Virus record (IMG/VR): IMGVR_UViG_3300047471_000386
Coordinates: 1 to 34,576 of that record
DNA from: a virus
DNA length: 34,576 nucleotides
Direction: 5' to 3' (one strand)
The position numbers were made by a program, and so were the translations under genes. This document shows positions 14,501-22,430 of the stretch, piece by piece. The notes under the pieces are model-generated. The model made no database searches, was not told the origin of the DNA, and saw nothing but the letters and a program-made list of their open reading frames with translations. Positions within the stretch are counted from its first letter, which is position 1. The number at the start of each line of letters is the position of its first letter.

Positions 14501-17500
14501 CCTAGCTGGCGTACGCTGGACAGCGTATCCATACCCCGGCGTAGTTTGCCGGCAAGATCTATACCAGTGTTCCTTACCCCGGAAGTAACTTCCTCTCGGG
14601 TCGGCGTCCTAAGCGCGCGAGTTCCCGGCTTCCAATCGCCGCGCGGCTCCACACGACCTTGGGAAATCAACCAGTCGCCCTGCGCCAGTGCCCCTTCCAA
14701 AAGGGTATGTGCGCCATCCGGCATACCCAACCACTTACGAATAGAAGCAACTAGCGCGTCCCACATAGAGCGGCGCTCGCCCATCTTCATGGAGGCAGCC
14801 AACTCGGGCGACATGTCAATGCGAGCGAGAAGCTTCTGGAACTCCGGGTTGGATAGCGCCTCCGAAATAAACTCGTGCTCGTCCGTCAGCGCATAGTGCG
14901 CCACTCGCAGTGCGTCTTCGTCGCCTGTATCCGTTAGGTACTTATCCACCTCGGCGAGCATACGTTTCGTTTGTTCGGCAGCGGCGGTGGATTTTTCCAG
15001 TGCGTCGTTGGCAGCCTCATGCAGCAGCTCGTGCAGCACGACGTGACTGTATTTTTGCTTGTCTTCGAATACATCCTTGCGGATATACACAGCCCTGGTT
15101 TTGCGGCTCCATAGTCCTTCAGCAGAACTATAAGACGGTCGCCCGTCCATGCGGGCCATATCCTCTAGCGAAACAACATGGATTTTAGTATCGCCGATAA
15201 GGCTCTTCAGGCGCGCAGATACAGCAGTGTAGATTGCGCGAGACACCACGCCGTGGGGCAGCGCATTGGAAGACAGTGCTTCCCGTGCAGTGGTCGTGTG
15301 CACGGGTCTGAAATATGCACCACCGGGGGCCTTCTCTATGCGTGGTCCGCCGCCCTTGGCGCGCACGTCTTCTGGGATCGGCAGCTCGTGCTGATCGGAA
15401 GCTTCCTTCTTGGTGTTACCCTCTTTCAGCCACTCCTGGAACTTGTCCTTCGACATCGACACGATGTTGCCGATGCGGTCGAAGCCCCTGCCATCGGAGA
15501 AAGACTTCTCATAGGCTTCCATGGCGGCGGGGCCGTCCTTGTAGCCGTACATGACTTTGTGTTCGTCGAACTTCCCGGTGTCGGGATCGATCTGGTCAAT
15601 GACGAAGACATGCTCGCCCTTGCCGCTGTAGGTGATATCTACGTGGTCGCCGTCCGCACCCTTGGTACGCTTAATGTAGCCGTAGTGGTCCGGCATGACC
15701 ACTTCCCACGGCTTACCATCCGGGCCGATACCCTTGCGTGTTGAGCCCTTCTCATTCTCGATGGCAATATCTAGACCGTCAACACTGAGATGTGTTTTCT
15801 TATAGTTGCCCGCTTCCTTCTGGGCGGGCGTAGGCTCAGTGTTTACTTTGGCGGCTACCTTCTCCTTTATCGCAGCTACTTTTTCTGTAACCTTTGGGGT
15901 AACTTTGGTTTCGTATTTGGCGCGCTCTTCGGCAGTAACTTTGACGTGGCGTAAAGCCGAAGCTGCCTTAGCCCCCACCGCTTTCACCACGGTGCCGGCC
16001 TTGGTAATGAGGCGGCGCTCTTCTGCTGCATCTTCTATATGCACGCCGCTGGTTGTCTTGGCGGTTTCGGGCTCGCCTCGGCTAACATGAGCAGCGGCTT
16101 CGCCAGCGGACTTGCGCTCGCTGCGCATAATGCTGAAGTCGCCACCGTAGGCAGCTCGCTCGCGGCCGGCGAAATCGATGATATGCGCCTTTACCCCGCT
16201 GCTGGAATATCTGCCCAACAGGTCCTTAACCTCACGCAGCCAAACGACGTGGTCGGGCGTGGTGTCAGTTACTTTCTGGGGGATCGTAACCCCGGCCTCT
16301 TCGGCGGACTTTACGATCCCTTGCAGACGGTCAAGCAGTGCCCTCTTATCCTTCATACTGGTGGGGTAGACGAACTTGTCGGGCTTGCTCGCGTCGAAAA
16401 TGGCCTTCGCCTTGTCAGCGTCGCTGACTAGCTTTTCCTTCTCCGCCTTGGTGCGATGCTTCTCGCCGGGCTCTACCGGCTTCTCGGCGGCACCTGCTTC
16501 TTTGAGGGCTGCAGCTTGCTCAGCCCTAGCCTTGGCTACGATCTCCTGGGCGCGCGGAGTCAAGTCCTCCAGTACGCGGGGCTTGGTAGGAACTTCCGGC
16601 TTAGGTGCTACAGGCTCTACAGCGCGAGGCTGGGGGGCCGCCTGGGCGACCGGCTCGGGCTGGGGTACTTCGGGCGGCCTAACCTCGGCAGCGCGCTGTA
16701 CGGGCTCTACAGCTATGGCTGGAGGCTCCTGGCGGATAGGTTGGGGGGCTAGCTGTGCAGCCTCAGGCTGCGGGGGAGGGACGTGCGGCTGCGCCACCTC
16801 GGCAGCGGTCTGGCGGTCAGTGATTACCTCGGGGCCTGGACTGTGCGCAGCGATGGCTACAGCCTGGTCTGGCGCAATCGTCGCGACGACGGGCTCAGTT
16901 GTGGGGGGTGGCTTGTTCTTCTTGCCTTTGGCGACGGCCTTGGCGGCTTCAGCCTTTGGGTAGGTACGCTCCGATCCCGTGTGCGTGATCTCGCTACCGA
17001 CCGGGATAGTTTCGTCCGGGGCCGGGGCCGCACCGGTGCGCCCTGTCTTTAGGACTGAGCCAACGTCGGCAGGTGTGCTGGTCGGGGTAGGTTCTTTGGC
17101 AGTTACTTCGGGAGTAACTTCTCCCTCTGCCGGTCTTCCTTTAGCTTTGCCCGCCCGTACCCCAGCAAGGCTGCCCAGAGCGCCAGCGAGAACAGTGGGC
17201 TCAAGGATAGCATTAACAAGCGCCTGCCTATCGAAGTCCTTTGCAAGGCCCCCCTCCATCTCGGCATGTTGTTCGGTGTAGTTAGCGACACCACCTTGTA
17301 GGCCACCCGTGCCGCCAGCTTCGAGCGCGCCCATGCCCATACGCTTGGCAGCGCCTTGCTCGGCAGCGCCCAGCACCGCACCTTCGCCACCGCGGGCCAG
17401 CATGCCCGCTGGGCCTACGGCATTCGCGATAGCCCCAATCGCGAAGTTGATGGCGGGCTTGGCGCCCATGATCTGGTGGTTGTACTGCTCGCGAGCCTGC

Positions 17501-18060
17501 GGCTCGTCGAACATCGTACGCAGGCCCCTGTAGAGTTCGCTCTCTTTCTGAAGGGCCTTATCGGATAGCGCGTCAGTCTTGGCGTAGATATCGTCTACGA
17601 ACTGCCCGGTGTTGACCGCACCGCCAGCTGCAGCAGCAGCTACAGTAGCGCGCACCGCGCCACCCACAACGCCACCGGGGAGCGCGCTCGCCAAGAGTTG
17701 CGCCGACATGCCCGTGGTCTTTAGGGCACCAGCGCTAAACGGGTGGCTCAAGAAGTCGCCCGATGTGATGCTCGATTCAAGGCGCTTATGGGCTTCATCG
17801 GACAAGCCACTAAGCGTCTGCTCCTTGCCGATGTTGGAGATTTGCTCTTGGGTCTTGTCTAGCGCGGCGAGATCCTTGGCGCCGATCAGCTCGTGGACGT
17901 ACCTGGCGCCGGCCGACATCTGGGCGTCGAGGCCCTGCACGCTGGACGCGGCAACGCGACCGTAGTCAGCCCAGGTGGGCGACTGCTGGTCCGTTACGGG
18001 TGCTTTCTCTGAGCCTAACGACCAATCATCAGCCATTGACACCGTGGCATTTTCCGCCAT
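11554..18060 (-). CDS. Giant ejection protein with InPase-like and HELLH metallopeptidase domains
   Basis: At 2168 aa this is the largest gene here. Residues ~1-310 are helical with Gly/Ala-rich hydrophobic segments. Residues ~310-545 are a Pro/Ala/Glu linker. Around 745-880 is an inorganic-pyrophosphatase-like domain (GLDIAIENEKGSTRKG, MPDHYGYIKRTKGADGDHVD, DPDTGKFDEHKVM). Near 1010-1014 is the zincin motif HELLH (VVLHELLHEAAND). The last ~1000 residues are mostly helical, with a PLxRFG-like stretch (VGALALQFKKFAQKTYYL) and a coiled end. This layout fits the polyvalent proteins that phages inject with their DNA, merged with the largest podovirus internal core protein. The two enzymatic domains probably act in the host after entry. 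Three palindrome copies lie in its linkers (14574, 15887, 17102). Confidence 0.8.
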   Translation of the reverse strand: MAENATVSMADDWSLGSEKAPVTDQQSPTWADYGRVAASSVQGLDAQMSAGARYVHELIGAKDLAALDKTQEQISNIGKEQTLSGLSDEAHKRLESSITSGDFLSHPFSAGALKTTGMSAQLLASALPGGVVGGAVRATVAAAAAGGAVNTGQFVDDIYAKTDALSDKALQKESELYRGLRTMFDEPQAREQYNHQIMGAKPAINFAIGAIANAVGPAGMLARGGEGAVLGAAEQGAAKRMGMGALEAGGTGGLQGGVANYTEQHAEMEGGLAKDFDRQALVNAILEPTVLAGALGSLAGVRAGKAKGRPAEGEVTPEVTAKEPTPTSTPADVGSVLKTGRTGAAPAPDETIPVGSEITHTGSERTYPKAEAAKAVAKGKKNKPPPTTEPVVATIAPDQAVAIAAHSPGPEVITDRQTAAEVAQPHVPPPQPEAAQLAPQPIRQEPPAIAVEPVQRAAEVRPPEVPQPEPVAQAAPQPRAVEPVAPKPEVPTKPRVLEDLTPRAQEIVAKARAEQAAALKEAGAAEKPVEPGEKHRTKAEKEKLVSDADKAKAIFDASKPDKFVYPTSMKDKRALLDRLQGIVKSAEEAGVTIPQKVTDTTPDHVVWLREVKDLLGRYSSSGVKAHIIDFAGRERAAYGGDFSIMRSERKSAGEAAAHVSRGEPETAKTTSGVHIEDAAEERRLITKAGTVVKAVGAKAASALRHVKVTAEERAKYETKVTPKVTEKVAAIKEKVAAKVNTEPTPAQKEAGNYKKTHLSVDGLDIAIENEKGSTRKGIGPDGKPWEVVMPDHYGYIKRTKGADGDHVDITYSGKGEHVFVIDQIDPDTGKFDEHKVMYGYKDGPAAMEAYEKSFSDGRGFDRIGNIVSMSKDKFQEWLKEGNTKKEASDQHELPIPEDVRAKGGGPRIEKAPGGAYFRPVHTTTAREALSSNALPHGVVSRAIYTAVSARLKSLIGDTKIHVVSLEDMARMDGRPSYSSAEGLWSRKTRAVYIRKDVFEDKQKYSHVVLHELLHEAANDALEKSTAAAEQTKRMLAEVDKYLTDTGDEDALRVAHYALTDEHEFISEALSNPEFQKLLARIDMSPELAASMKMGERRSMWDALVASIRKWLGMPDGAHTLLEGALAQGDWLISQGRVEPRGDWKPGTRALRTPTREEVTSGVRNTGIDLAGKLRRGMDTLSSVRQLGYQSARAGEQFHGNAKDLVEALSRQNQEATKILGDHGGEKIVRDIAEFQRDFGNEKLADVAEVGFEASNLNVNLGKTADNTHLGKDVANNVQAKHRLPDLQKQFDALPKEGQALLQKVGTYFRDMQNKLSLQHIKNVLEAAGVHEPGLAERIHMDGLTDADREKFATDTPVRAINRIREFKRLEGLYLPFRRYGDFVVNGRHEIDVPKSATRLDDGRVVFADPANNGGDKPGRDAALAWAKTHDLTHTDTNKIFVDKNDHTKILPKDDVNAVPAYAIRLQDQHTEFHTSESSALNRAEELRAAGLKDVSTSLRRELNAKSPGMMAGDIALVMHALERQDRFKNAPDTVKNAMHQALNEASIIARGATKIQGRFLQRRNVSGFSQDIGKVTAEYAKTSARYLAKLRWQSKIDAAFAAMDKTIEDLKHQNNGQHLRRTELRQAFDKALHDVPSQEAPGVGSTIANRLLQVSRLDKLAGVSFHVINAQEPWTTALPVIGGRHGFASAARVMSEAYNAIGARGAMMNSLRDTAKAWSQDFGFTDYIKDMKDNLAKSPSLGGDKARRYSEMLDYIRDRGLLSHNAIYEVGRHVDPSSNALGRGLDRADLMANQVGTAIESINRAVTALSAYELEYRRTGNHEASMHYALETTDKTMGDYSSWNAARAFKTPVGALALQFKKFAQKTYYLLGSTFRGAIAGDREAAKQFAGLMVTHAVVAGAMGLPLEPFKVALMAANMFGLTGFSWQDFEQVIREKTAAVLGKKGGEIFSHGLPRAIGIESGARQGLDSLLTFGAPRSNKPNDLKAWLFDTVAGAPAGLLLDQVKMSQALMKGDFAQAAELAIPIKAASDVIKAARGTTPTTNDRGMETQRAMTPYEIGVRAAGFTPAAIAEQGERRAQAGRMGAQQRQERQDFETKWAAAKPYDRMLLWGRIEQWNKDRPRENQLTRSQLDSFVRSQAKTNATAVGGIRNTKQTKDIIARTSVYNY
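14574..14589. repeat. Dispersed palindrome copy 5
   Basis: TTACCCCGGAAGTAAC in the 2168-aa gene is read V-T-S-G-V-R on the - strand, at about residue 1158. Confidence 0.7.
15887..15903. repeat. Dispersed palindrome copy 6
   Basis: GTAACCTTTGGGGTAAC in the 2168-aa gene is read V-T-P-K-V-T, just before the InPase-like domain. Confidence 0.7.
17102..17118. repeat. Dispersed palindrome copy 7
   Basis: GTTACTTCGGGAGTAAC in the 2168-aa gene is read V-T-P-E-V-T at the start of the Pro-rich linker (about residue 315). Its core is identical to copy 2. Confidence 0.8.
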
Positions 18061-18063
18061 CTT
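18036..18063 (+). promoter_or_regulatory. Possible promoter for the small + strand gene
   Basis: A perfect TTGACA (18036-18041) is followed after 16 bases by CATCTT (18058-18063), a weak -10. It would serve the 49-aa gene at 18090. It lies antisense to the start of the 2168-aa gene. Confidence 0.25.
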
Positions 18064-18089
18064 GTTGCCTGCTGCCGCAGGAGGGTTAC

Positions 18090-18239
18090 ATGGGGCAGGT
18101 ACTTCGTTACTGGGCGCTAGCCCTACTGTTTATCTTGCCTATCGTCGTGGTCGGAGTAGGTTGGGTGGCCTACCAAAAGCTAACCGGTCCTAGCTGCGTT
18201 ATCGAGCCCGGCACGTTGGGCTGCGAGAAGCATTACTGA
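18090..18239 (+). CDS. Small membrane protein encoded against the late operon (49 aa)
   Basis: ATG 18090 is preceded by AGGAGG (18079-18084) at an ideal five-base distance, the best ribosome site in the window. The product has Arg6, a hydrophobic helix at about residues 8-27 (WALALLFILPIVVVGVGWVA) and a short tail with two cysteines (GPSCVIEPGTLGCEKHY), suggesting a single-pass protein with its Cys pair outside. It fills a 172-base gap that has no - strand gene and ends seven bases into the converging 653-aa gene. It could be a moron-type gene expressed independently, such as an exclusion protein; the function is not shown. Confidence 0.6.
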   Translation: MGQVLRYWALALLFILPIVVVGVGWVAYQKLTGPSCVIEPGTLGCEKHY

Positions 18240-20194
18240 GGTGGTCTGTTTAGCTCCGGTATATACGCCCCCCTCCCAATCGCTCCGGGTGTCATAACCT
18301 TGCTGCGTTGTTTGTCGCGCTCAGCGGCTTGCTGCGTTTGTAGATCCGAAATAAGCCCCTGCTTTTTCTTCTCCTGAGCCTGCTCTTCCGCAGTCTTAGC
18401 GTCGGCTGCTTCCTTGCCCTTCTGAGCACTGGCCCGGGCGAGCGCGATCTGCGCTAGTGCGTTGCGTGATAGTTTGATTACACTACCGTCCTTGAACTCG
18501 GCAGTGGCGCTGCCGTCCTGGCTGGGTGTCAGCTTGTAGTCCGGCGCGTTCTTGGCGTCGGTAAGCTTGAGCGCAGCGCGTATCGACATGGCCGGGTCCG
18601 CGTCGTTGGAGACGTGGATCTGCGATGCGATGCTCTTGACGGTGCCTTCGGTTTCCTTGCCCAACTCGAACCCGCTAGCCGCATCCTCGATGTTCTTAGC
18701 TGCGTTGGTGCGGTCGCTAAGCTTAGGCACGCCCATGGGCTTTGGTTGTTGGGTGGGTTTGTCCGGCTTCATGCCGGCAATCTGTGACATGGTCTGCCAG
18801 TACGTAGAGCCGTTGGCCACGCCGGTCGCCAGCTTCACAAGCTGCGGGCCGCCGAACTTGCCAAGGTCCTGTGCGTTGCCGTCCGAATCAATCGTGCGCG
18901 CATGCACCAGATTATCGGGTCCGATGAACGCTTCGATCTTCTTGCCATCCGGCATCACGTCGTATGCCTTCTGCAGAAACGTAACAGCGCCCTGAGCGTC
19001 GCCCTTCTGCATCAGCTCCATCGCGTAGCGCCCAAACTTCTCGCTGTTGATGGCGCTCATCTCCACCATGCCAACAGCCAGCGCCTTGGCAGACTTTACG
19101 TCACCCTTAGACAGGGCGTTCTTCACGCCGGCGTTGAGGCTCGCAATCAGTCTTGCGTTTTCAGTAAGCTCGTCGTGGGGATCGACTACTTTGGCGATCT
19201 GCTGGTATTGCGCATCGCTCATGGCGTTGGGCTTCTTGGTGACAGCCTCAACCATTGCCGAATGCCCCTTGTCCAGGGCGCTTGCACCTTTGCTTGTGCT
19301 ATAAGCTTCCTGCATCGCCGCAAGGCCGAACCGAACCGGGTTTACATCCGTGGGGTCCTTCTTCGGCGCTTCACCAACGGCACCCTGCTTGCTCCAGCCC
19401 TCGGGCTCCGGGGCGTTCTTCCAGCTATCGATCACTTCGCTGGTGTTGAACCCGATGCTGTTGTTCCAGCCTTTTTTAGATGCTGAAGCCGCAGGAGGAG
19501 GAGGCGGAGTAGGTGGAGGCGATGCGGGAAGGGGTGCAGGGTCACCCACGGCCGGCTGCGAAACGGCAGTCTGCGATGCATCATTGTCCTGCACCGGCGG
19601 GAACTGCTGCGCCGTACCACCATCTGCGTAATACCCAACAGCCGGCCTGCTGGCCATACCACCAGCCGCCATCTTGGGCGTCTGTTCGGTATCGTCAGTA
19701 TCGTCAGTCGTATCGTCTTCTTCCTCTGTCTCGTCCGCCTCTGCGGGTGCTTCCGTGTCCTCTGGGGCCGGCACAGCCGAAGTGTTAATGTCGTTAGTGG
19801 CGCCTACAGCGGGCGTGAACGAACGCGTCGCCGGCGGGGGCTGGCTACCCCCGAAGTTATACGCGGAGTCGACGCTGGGGATCTGAATAGCGCCACCCGT
19901 CGTACGACCAGACGGATTCCACTTGCCCTGCTTCTGCAGCTCGAACTTGTCAGCTTCGCGCTGTGCTTTTGCGTGCCGATCTCCAAGCATGGCGCGCTGG
20001 TATTCGGTCATAGGCTTAGCGGCGCTACCCTTGCCGCCGGACATGATCTTGTAAATCTGGGCCTGCGTAAGGTCGTGCTTATCCTGGGCTTCACCGGTCT
20101 TGAGTTTTAGAAGGGCGTCAGCGGTCTGTTGCTTCTTGACCTTATCATATTCGTTTACGAAACCAGCAACCGCGGCAGATAGATTAAACGACAT
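18233..20194 (-). CDS. Internal virion / DNA-ejection protein (653 aa)
   Basis: Start at ATG 20194 (MSFNLSAAVAGF) with GAGG six bases upstream; the six-codon longer frame lacks a site. The N-terminus is a charged helical region (EYDKVKKQQTADALLKLKTG). The middle is low-complexity: an acidic run (EEEDDTTDDTDDTE), MAAGGMAS, YYADGG and a Pro-rich stretch. The C-terminal ~350 residues are helical with many Ala/Lys. Position between the 433-aa and 2168-aa proteins and composition match the middle ejection protein of podoviruses (gp15-type role). No enzymatic motif is seen. The first codons overlap the endonuclease VII gene. Confidence 0.65.
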   Translation of the reverse strand: MSFNLSAAVAGFVNEYDKVKKQQTADALLKLKTGEAQDKHDLTQAQIYKIMSGGKGSAAKPMTEYQRAMLGDRHAKAQREADKFELQKQGKWNPSGRTTGGAIQIPSVDSAYNFGGSQPPPATRSFTPAVGATNDINTSAVPAPEDTEAPAEADETEEEDDTTDDTDDTEQTPKMAAGGMASRPAVGYYADGGTAQQFPPVQDNDASQTAVSQPAVGDPAPLPASPPPTPPPPPAASASKKGWNNSIGFNTSEVIDSWKNAPEPEGWSKQGAVGEAPKKDPTDVNPVRFGLAAMQEAYSTSKGASALDKGHSAMVEAVTKKPNAMSDAQYQQIAKVVDPHDELTENARLIASLNAGVKNALSKGDVKSAKALAVGMVEMSAINSEKFGRYAMELMQKGDAQGAVTFLQKAYDVMPDGKKIEAFIGPDNLVHARTIDSDGNAQDLGKFGGPQLVKLATGVANGSTYWQTMSQIAGMKPDKPTQQPKPMGVPKLSDRTNAAKNIEDAASGFELGKETEGTVKSIASQIHVSNDADPAMSIRAALKLTDAKNAPDYKLTPSQDGSATAEFKDGSVIKLSRNALAQIALARASAQKGKEAADAKTAEEQAQEKKKQGLISDLQTQQAAERDKQRSKVMTPGAIGRGAYIPELNRPPQ

Positions 20195-20690
20195 TGGTGG
20201 CCTCACAAGCATATGCGGCTAGTCGATGCAGCGTATTCTTATTCTCGCCCACTAGTCCTAAAGCGGTGTTGCAATTGCTACACAGCAGCCCACGTATTTT
20301 GCCAGTCGTATGGCAGTGATCTACGCATAACCTCTTCTTAGCGGTAGGTTGGCGCCCGCACCCAACACATGCACCGCCCTGCGCTTTAAGCATCTCGGTG
20401 TATTCTGCCAAGGTGATGCCATATGCCCTCTTCAGTCTGAAATTCAACATACTATCTGGGTTTGCATCCCGCCATGCCTTATTGCGCGCTCGCATAAGCT
20501 CAGGGTTCTCTTTGCGGAGCTTAGCTTGTCGTTCCCTAGCTTTTGCTCTAAAATATTCAGTGTTTTTCTCGCGATATAGATCGTTCTTTTCCTTCATCCG
20601 TTTCGGATTTTTTAGCCGATATTTTTTCTCATTAGCGCGAGCCGTCAGCCGCCTGTCCTCAGCCAAATATAAATCTACAGCGGATAGCAT
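20184..20690 (-). CDS. Recombination endonuclease VII family (HNH/His-Me finger)
   Basis: The 168-aa product has a long basic N-terminal helix (about residues 15-75, rich in Lys/Arg/Glu), then a His-Me finger: GACVGCGRQ (C108, C111), LCVDHCHTTGKIRGLLCSNC (D124, H125, C137, C140) and NTALGLVGEN. This is the Endonuclease_7 pattern. The start overlaps the stop of the 433-aa gene (TAATG), and the end overlaps the next gene's start. Endonuclease VII-type genes can resolve branched DNA, but free-standing copies inserted among structural genes are often homing-type elements. Its insertion between two ejection-protein genes favours the latter. Confidence 0.8.
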   Translation of the reverse strand: MLSAVDLYLAEDRRLTARANEKKYRLKNPKRMKEKNDLYREKNTEYFRAKARERQAKLRKENPELMRARNKAWRDANPDSMLNFRLKRAYGITLAEYTEMLKAQGGACVGCGRQPTAKKRLCVDHCHTTGKIRGLLCSNCNTALGLVGENKNTLHRLAAYACEATNVV

Positions 20691-21991
20691 TAGATTGCTC
20701 CCGCTTGCTGGGGCCTACCGCCAATCGCTCCGTTGGGGGTAACGGGACGCGACTGGAATGTAGGTGCTTGTGGGCGAGCTGGCCCAACAGCCGGCTTCGC
20801 AACAGCACCTTGTCTGTCCTGGCGGGATTTTTGAATCATCTTCTGTAGTTTTTCTTCGCCCATCCAGCTGGTGACATCCTTTGGCATAACGAACTCGCCC
20901 GCAGTGAGCCTCGCGCTCACGTCGTCAGTAGCTTGGCCGCGAGACGGGGAAGCACCGGCCGGGATCGCACCGCCCGGCGTAGGCACATCCCCGCCAGAGG
21001 CGGAGAACACAAACCTGCTCTGTGGCGCTGCCGGCGTTGCCATAGCTGGGGCTGATGCGGCTGGCCCTACGGCTGGAGCTGCGGCGGCGGAAGTTGGCGC
21101 CATGGACGGGATCGCGCCGCCATCAGCCGCAAATAAGAACGGGCTCTTCAGCGCGGCAGCGCCAAGCGTTGTAGCGCCCCCGAATAACGTTGCGCCCAAT
21201 GCACCCCACGCCTGAGATGACGCCTGATTCGCCTGATATTGATCCTGATAGTTAGTCTGCTGGTTGGCGAACTGCTGCCCCTGCAGCGCTCCAGCAGTAT
21301 TCAACGCTGTGTTGCTCAGACTACCGAACTGCGAAGGGGTGCCCATCGTGGACGCACCGCTCGCGGTCGTAGCCAATCCAGTGTTGGCGCCGGCAGCGTT
21401 GCCCTGGAGCGCAGTGTTATACTGCCCGCCAACTTGACCCTGAGTAATCTGCCCGTTCTGGATGGCTTGTTGGATAAGCGCACGCCCCGTGGCATCGACC
21501 TGAAGCCCGGCTTGGTTCTCGGCGCCGGCAGTGGCAGCCGCCTGCTGCATACGCACGCCAAGGTCCAGCGCACCATAACGCGTCGAACTTGGATCGATCC
21601 CATAGCTCTCCAGGTCGCGCGTGGCGTTATCCCGCGCTGCATCAAACGACTGCCCCACGGCAGCGCCGGCAGCGCCCATCTGCTGTTCGCGGAACGCCGG
21701 GTTGTTATACTGTTGGGCCTCCTGCGCCTGCTCATTGAGAAGAGGCACAGTGGTGGCTTCGTATTGCGCTCGGTCCTGCGCGGCGTTCGCAGCGTTGGTC
21801 TTCGCTATCGCCAGTTGCTGATCGATGATCGGCTGGTTCTGAGCAAGGTTCTGGGCATAGGCGGTCTTGGCCCAGTCGAGCTGCTGTTGCTCTAGCGCAT
21901 ACTGCTTGTTAGAGGCGTCAGTAGACGCTTTAATAAGCCCGCTGTAATCCGGTGCGGGAGGGGGAGTTGGAGTGGAACTACTACCGCCCAT
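20690..21991 (-). CDS. Internal virion / ejection-type protein (433 aa)
   Basis: It starts MGGSSSTPTPPPAPDYSGLI and is rich in Ala, Gln and Asn, with predicted long helices (KQYALEQQQLDWAKTAYAQN, AQDRAQYEATTVPLLNEQAQ). A hydrophobic glycine-rich stretch around residues 258-285 (AWGALGATLFGGATTLGAA) could insert in a membrane. The C-terminal third is disordered, with repeated ADGG/SGGD/GGAIP motifs. This matches the smallest podovirus core/ejection protein (gp14-type role), which forms a pore in the host envelope; this is inferred from composition and gene order. Confidence 0.65.
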   Translation of the reverse strand: MGGSSSTPTPPPAPDYSGLIKASTDASNKQYALEQQQLDWAKTAYAQNLAQNQPIIDQQLAIAKTNAANAAQDRAQYEATTVPLLNEQAQEAQQYNNPAFREQQMGAAGAAVGQSFDAARDNATRDLESYGIDPSSTRYGALDLGVRMQQAAATAGAENQAGLQVDATGRALIQQAIQNGQITQGQVGGQYNTALQGNAAGANTGLATTASGASTMGTPSQFGSLSNTALNTAGALQGQQFANQQTNYQDQYQANQASSQAWGALGATLFGGATTLGAAALKSPFLFAADGGAIPSMAPTSAAAAPAVGPAASAPAMATPAAPQSRFVFSASGGDVPTPGGAIPAGASPSRGQATDDVSARLTAGEFVMPKDVTSWMGEEKLQKMIQKSRQDRQGAVAKPAVGPARPQAPTFQSRPVTPNGAIGGRPQQAGAI

Positions 21992-22421
21992 GCTGGCGCC
22001 TCTGTACGTTTCTGGGCTTCAAATCAAGCCAGCGACACTGGGCGCGGTACATGCCCATTACAACCGCATCACCATCCGGGAAAACGTCGCGGATACGCGT
22101 CTCTACAGTAAAACCCAAATGCTGCGCAAAGTCAAAAGCTTTGAGGTTACTCGAACGTTGCATACCGATAATCTTCTTTACGCCTAGTTGGTTAAACGCA
22201 TAGTCGAAAACTAGCCACAGCCCATCCCTGGAGATCCAGCGTGTGTTGAAGCTAGCTACGTGCATTTTGATGCTGCAGCCGGTGTACTCGGTATAGATCA
22301 CGCCACCCAGTAGCTCGTTACCTCGAAGGTTACTTATTACGATGTCACGTACGGGGTCGAACGTGCATCGCGCTTGTCTGGATAGCTGGCCGCCGTGCTG
22401 AATATTGTTAAATTCTATCAT
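21981..22421 (-). CDS. GNAT-like acetyltransferase (146 aa)
   Basis: The protein has the order of a GNAT fold: a strand with LLGGVIYTEYTG, HVASFNTRWISRDGL, LWLVFDYAFNQLGVKKIIGM and RSSNLKAFDFAQHLGFTVET, the last corresponding to the acetyl-CoA-side N..A..F...LGF motif. It lies between the tailspike and the first ejection protein, a place where many podoviruses keep a GNAT gene. The target is unknown: virion protein, host protein or surface sugar are all possible. No clear ribosome site is seen, so it may be coupled to the tailspike gene nine bases upstream. Confidence 0.65.
   Translation of the reverse strand: MIEFNNIQHGGQLSRQARCTFDPVRDIVISNLRGNELLGGVIYTEYTGCSIKMHVASFNTRWISRDGLWLVFDYAFNQLGVKKIIGMQRSSNLKAFDFAQHLGFTVETRIRDVFPDGDAVVMGMYRAQCRWLDLKPRNVQRRQHGR
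22317..22333. repeat. Dispersed palindrome copy 8
   Basis: GTTACCTCGAAGGTTAC in the GNAT gene is read S-N-L-R-G-N, a frame different from the V-T-P-E/K-V-T copies. Confidence 0.65.
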
Positions 22422-22430
22422 GTGGTTAGT

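Noticed and set aside
15178-16963. Long + strand open frames opposite the 2168-aa gene (188 and 195 codons)
   Set aside because: Their sequences are biased antisense translations of the Pro/Ala linker and InPase-like region, with no leaders or domain patterns.
21239-21895. 218-codon + strand open frame opposite the 433-aa ejection protein
   Set aside because: It is a shadow of the - strand gene: no ribosome site, Arg/Leu-rich composition typical of an antisense frame, and no family features.
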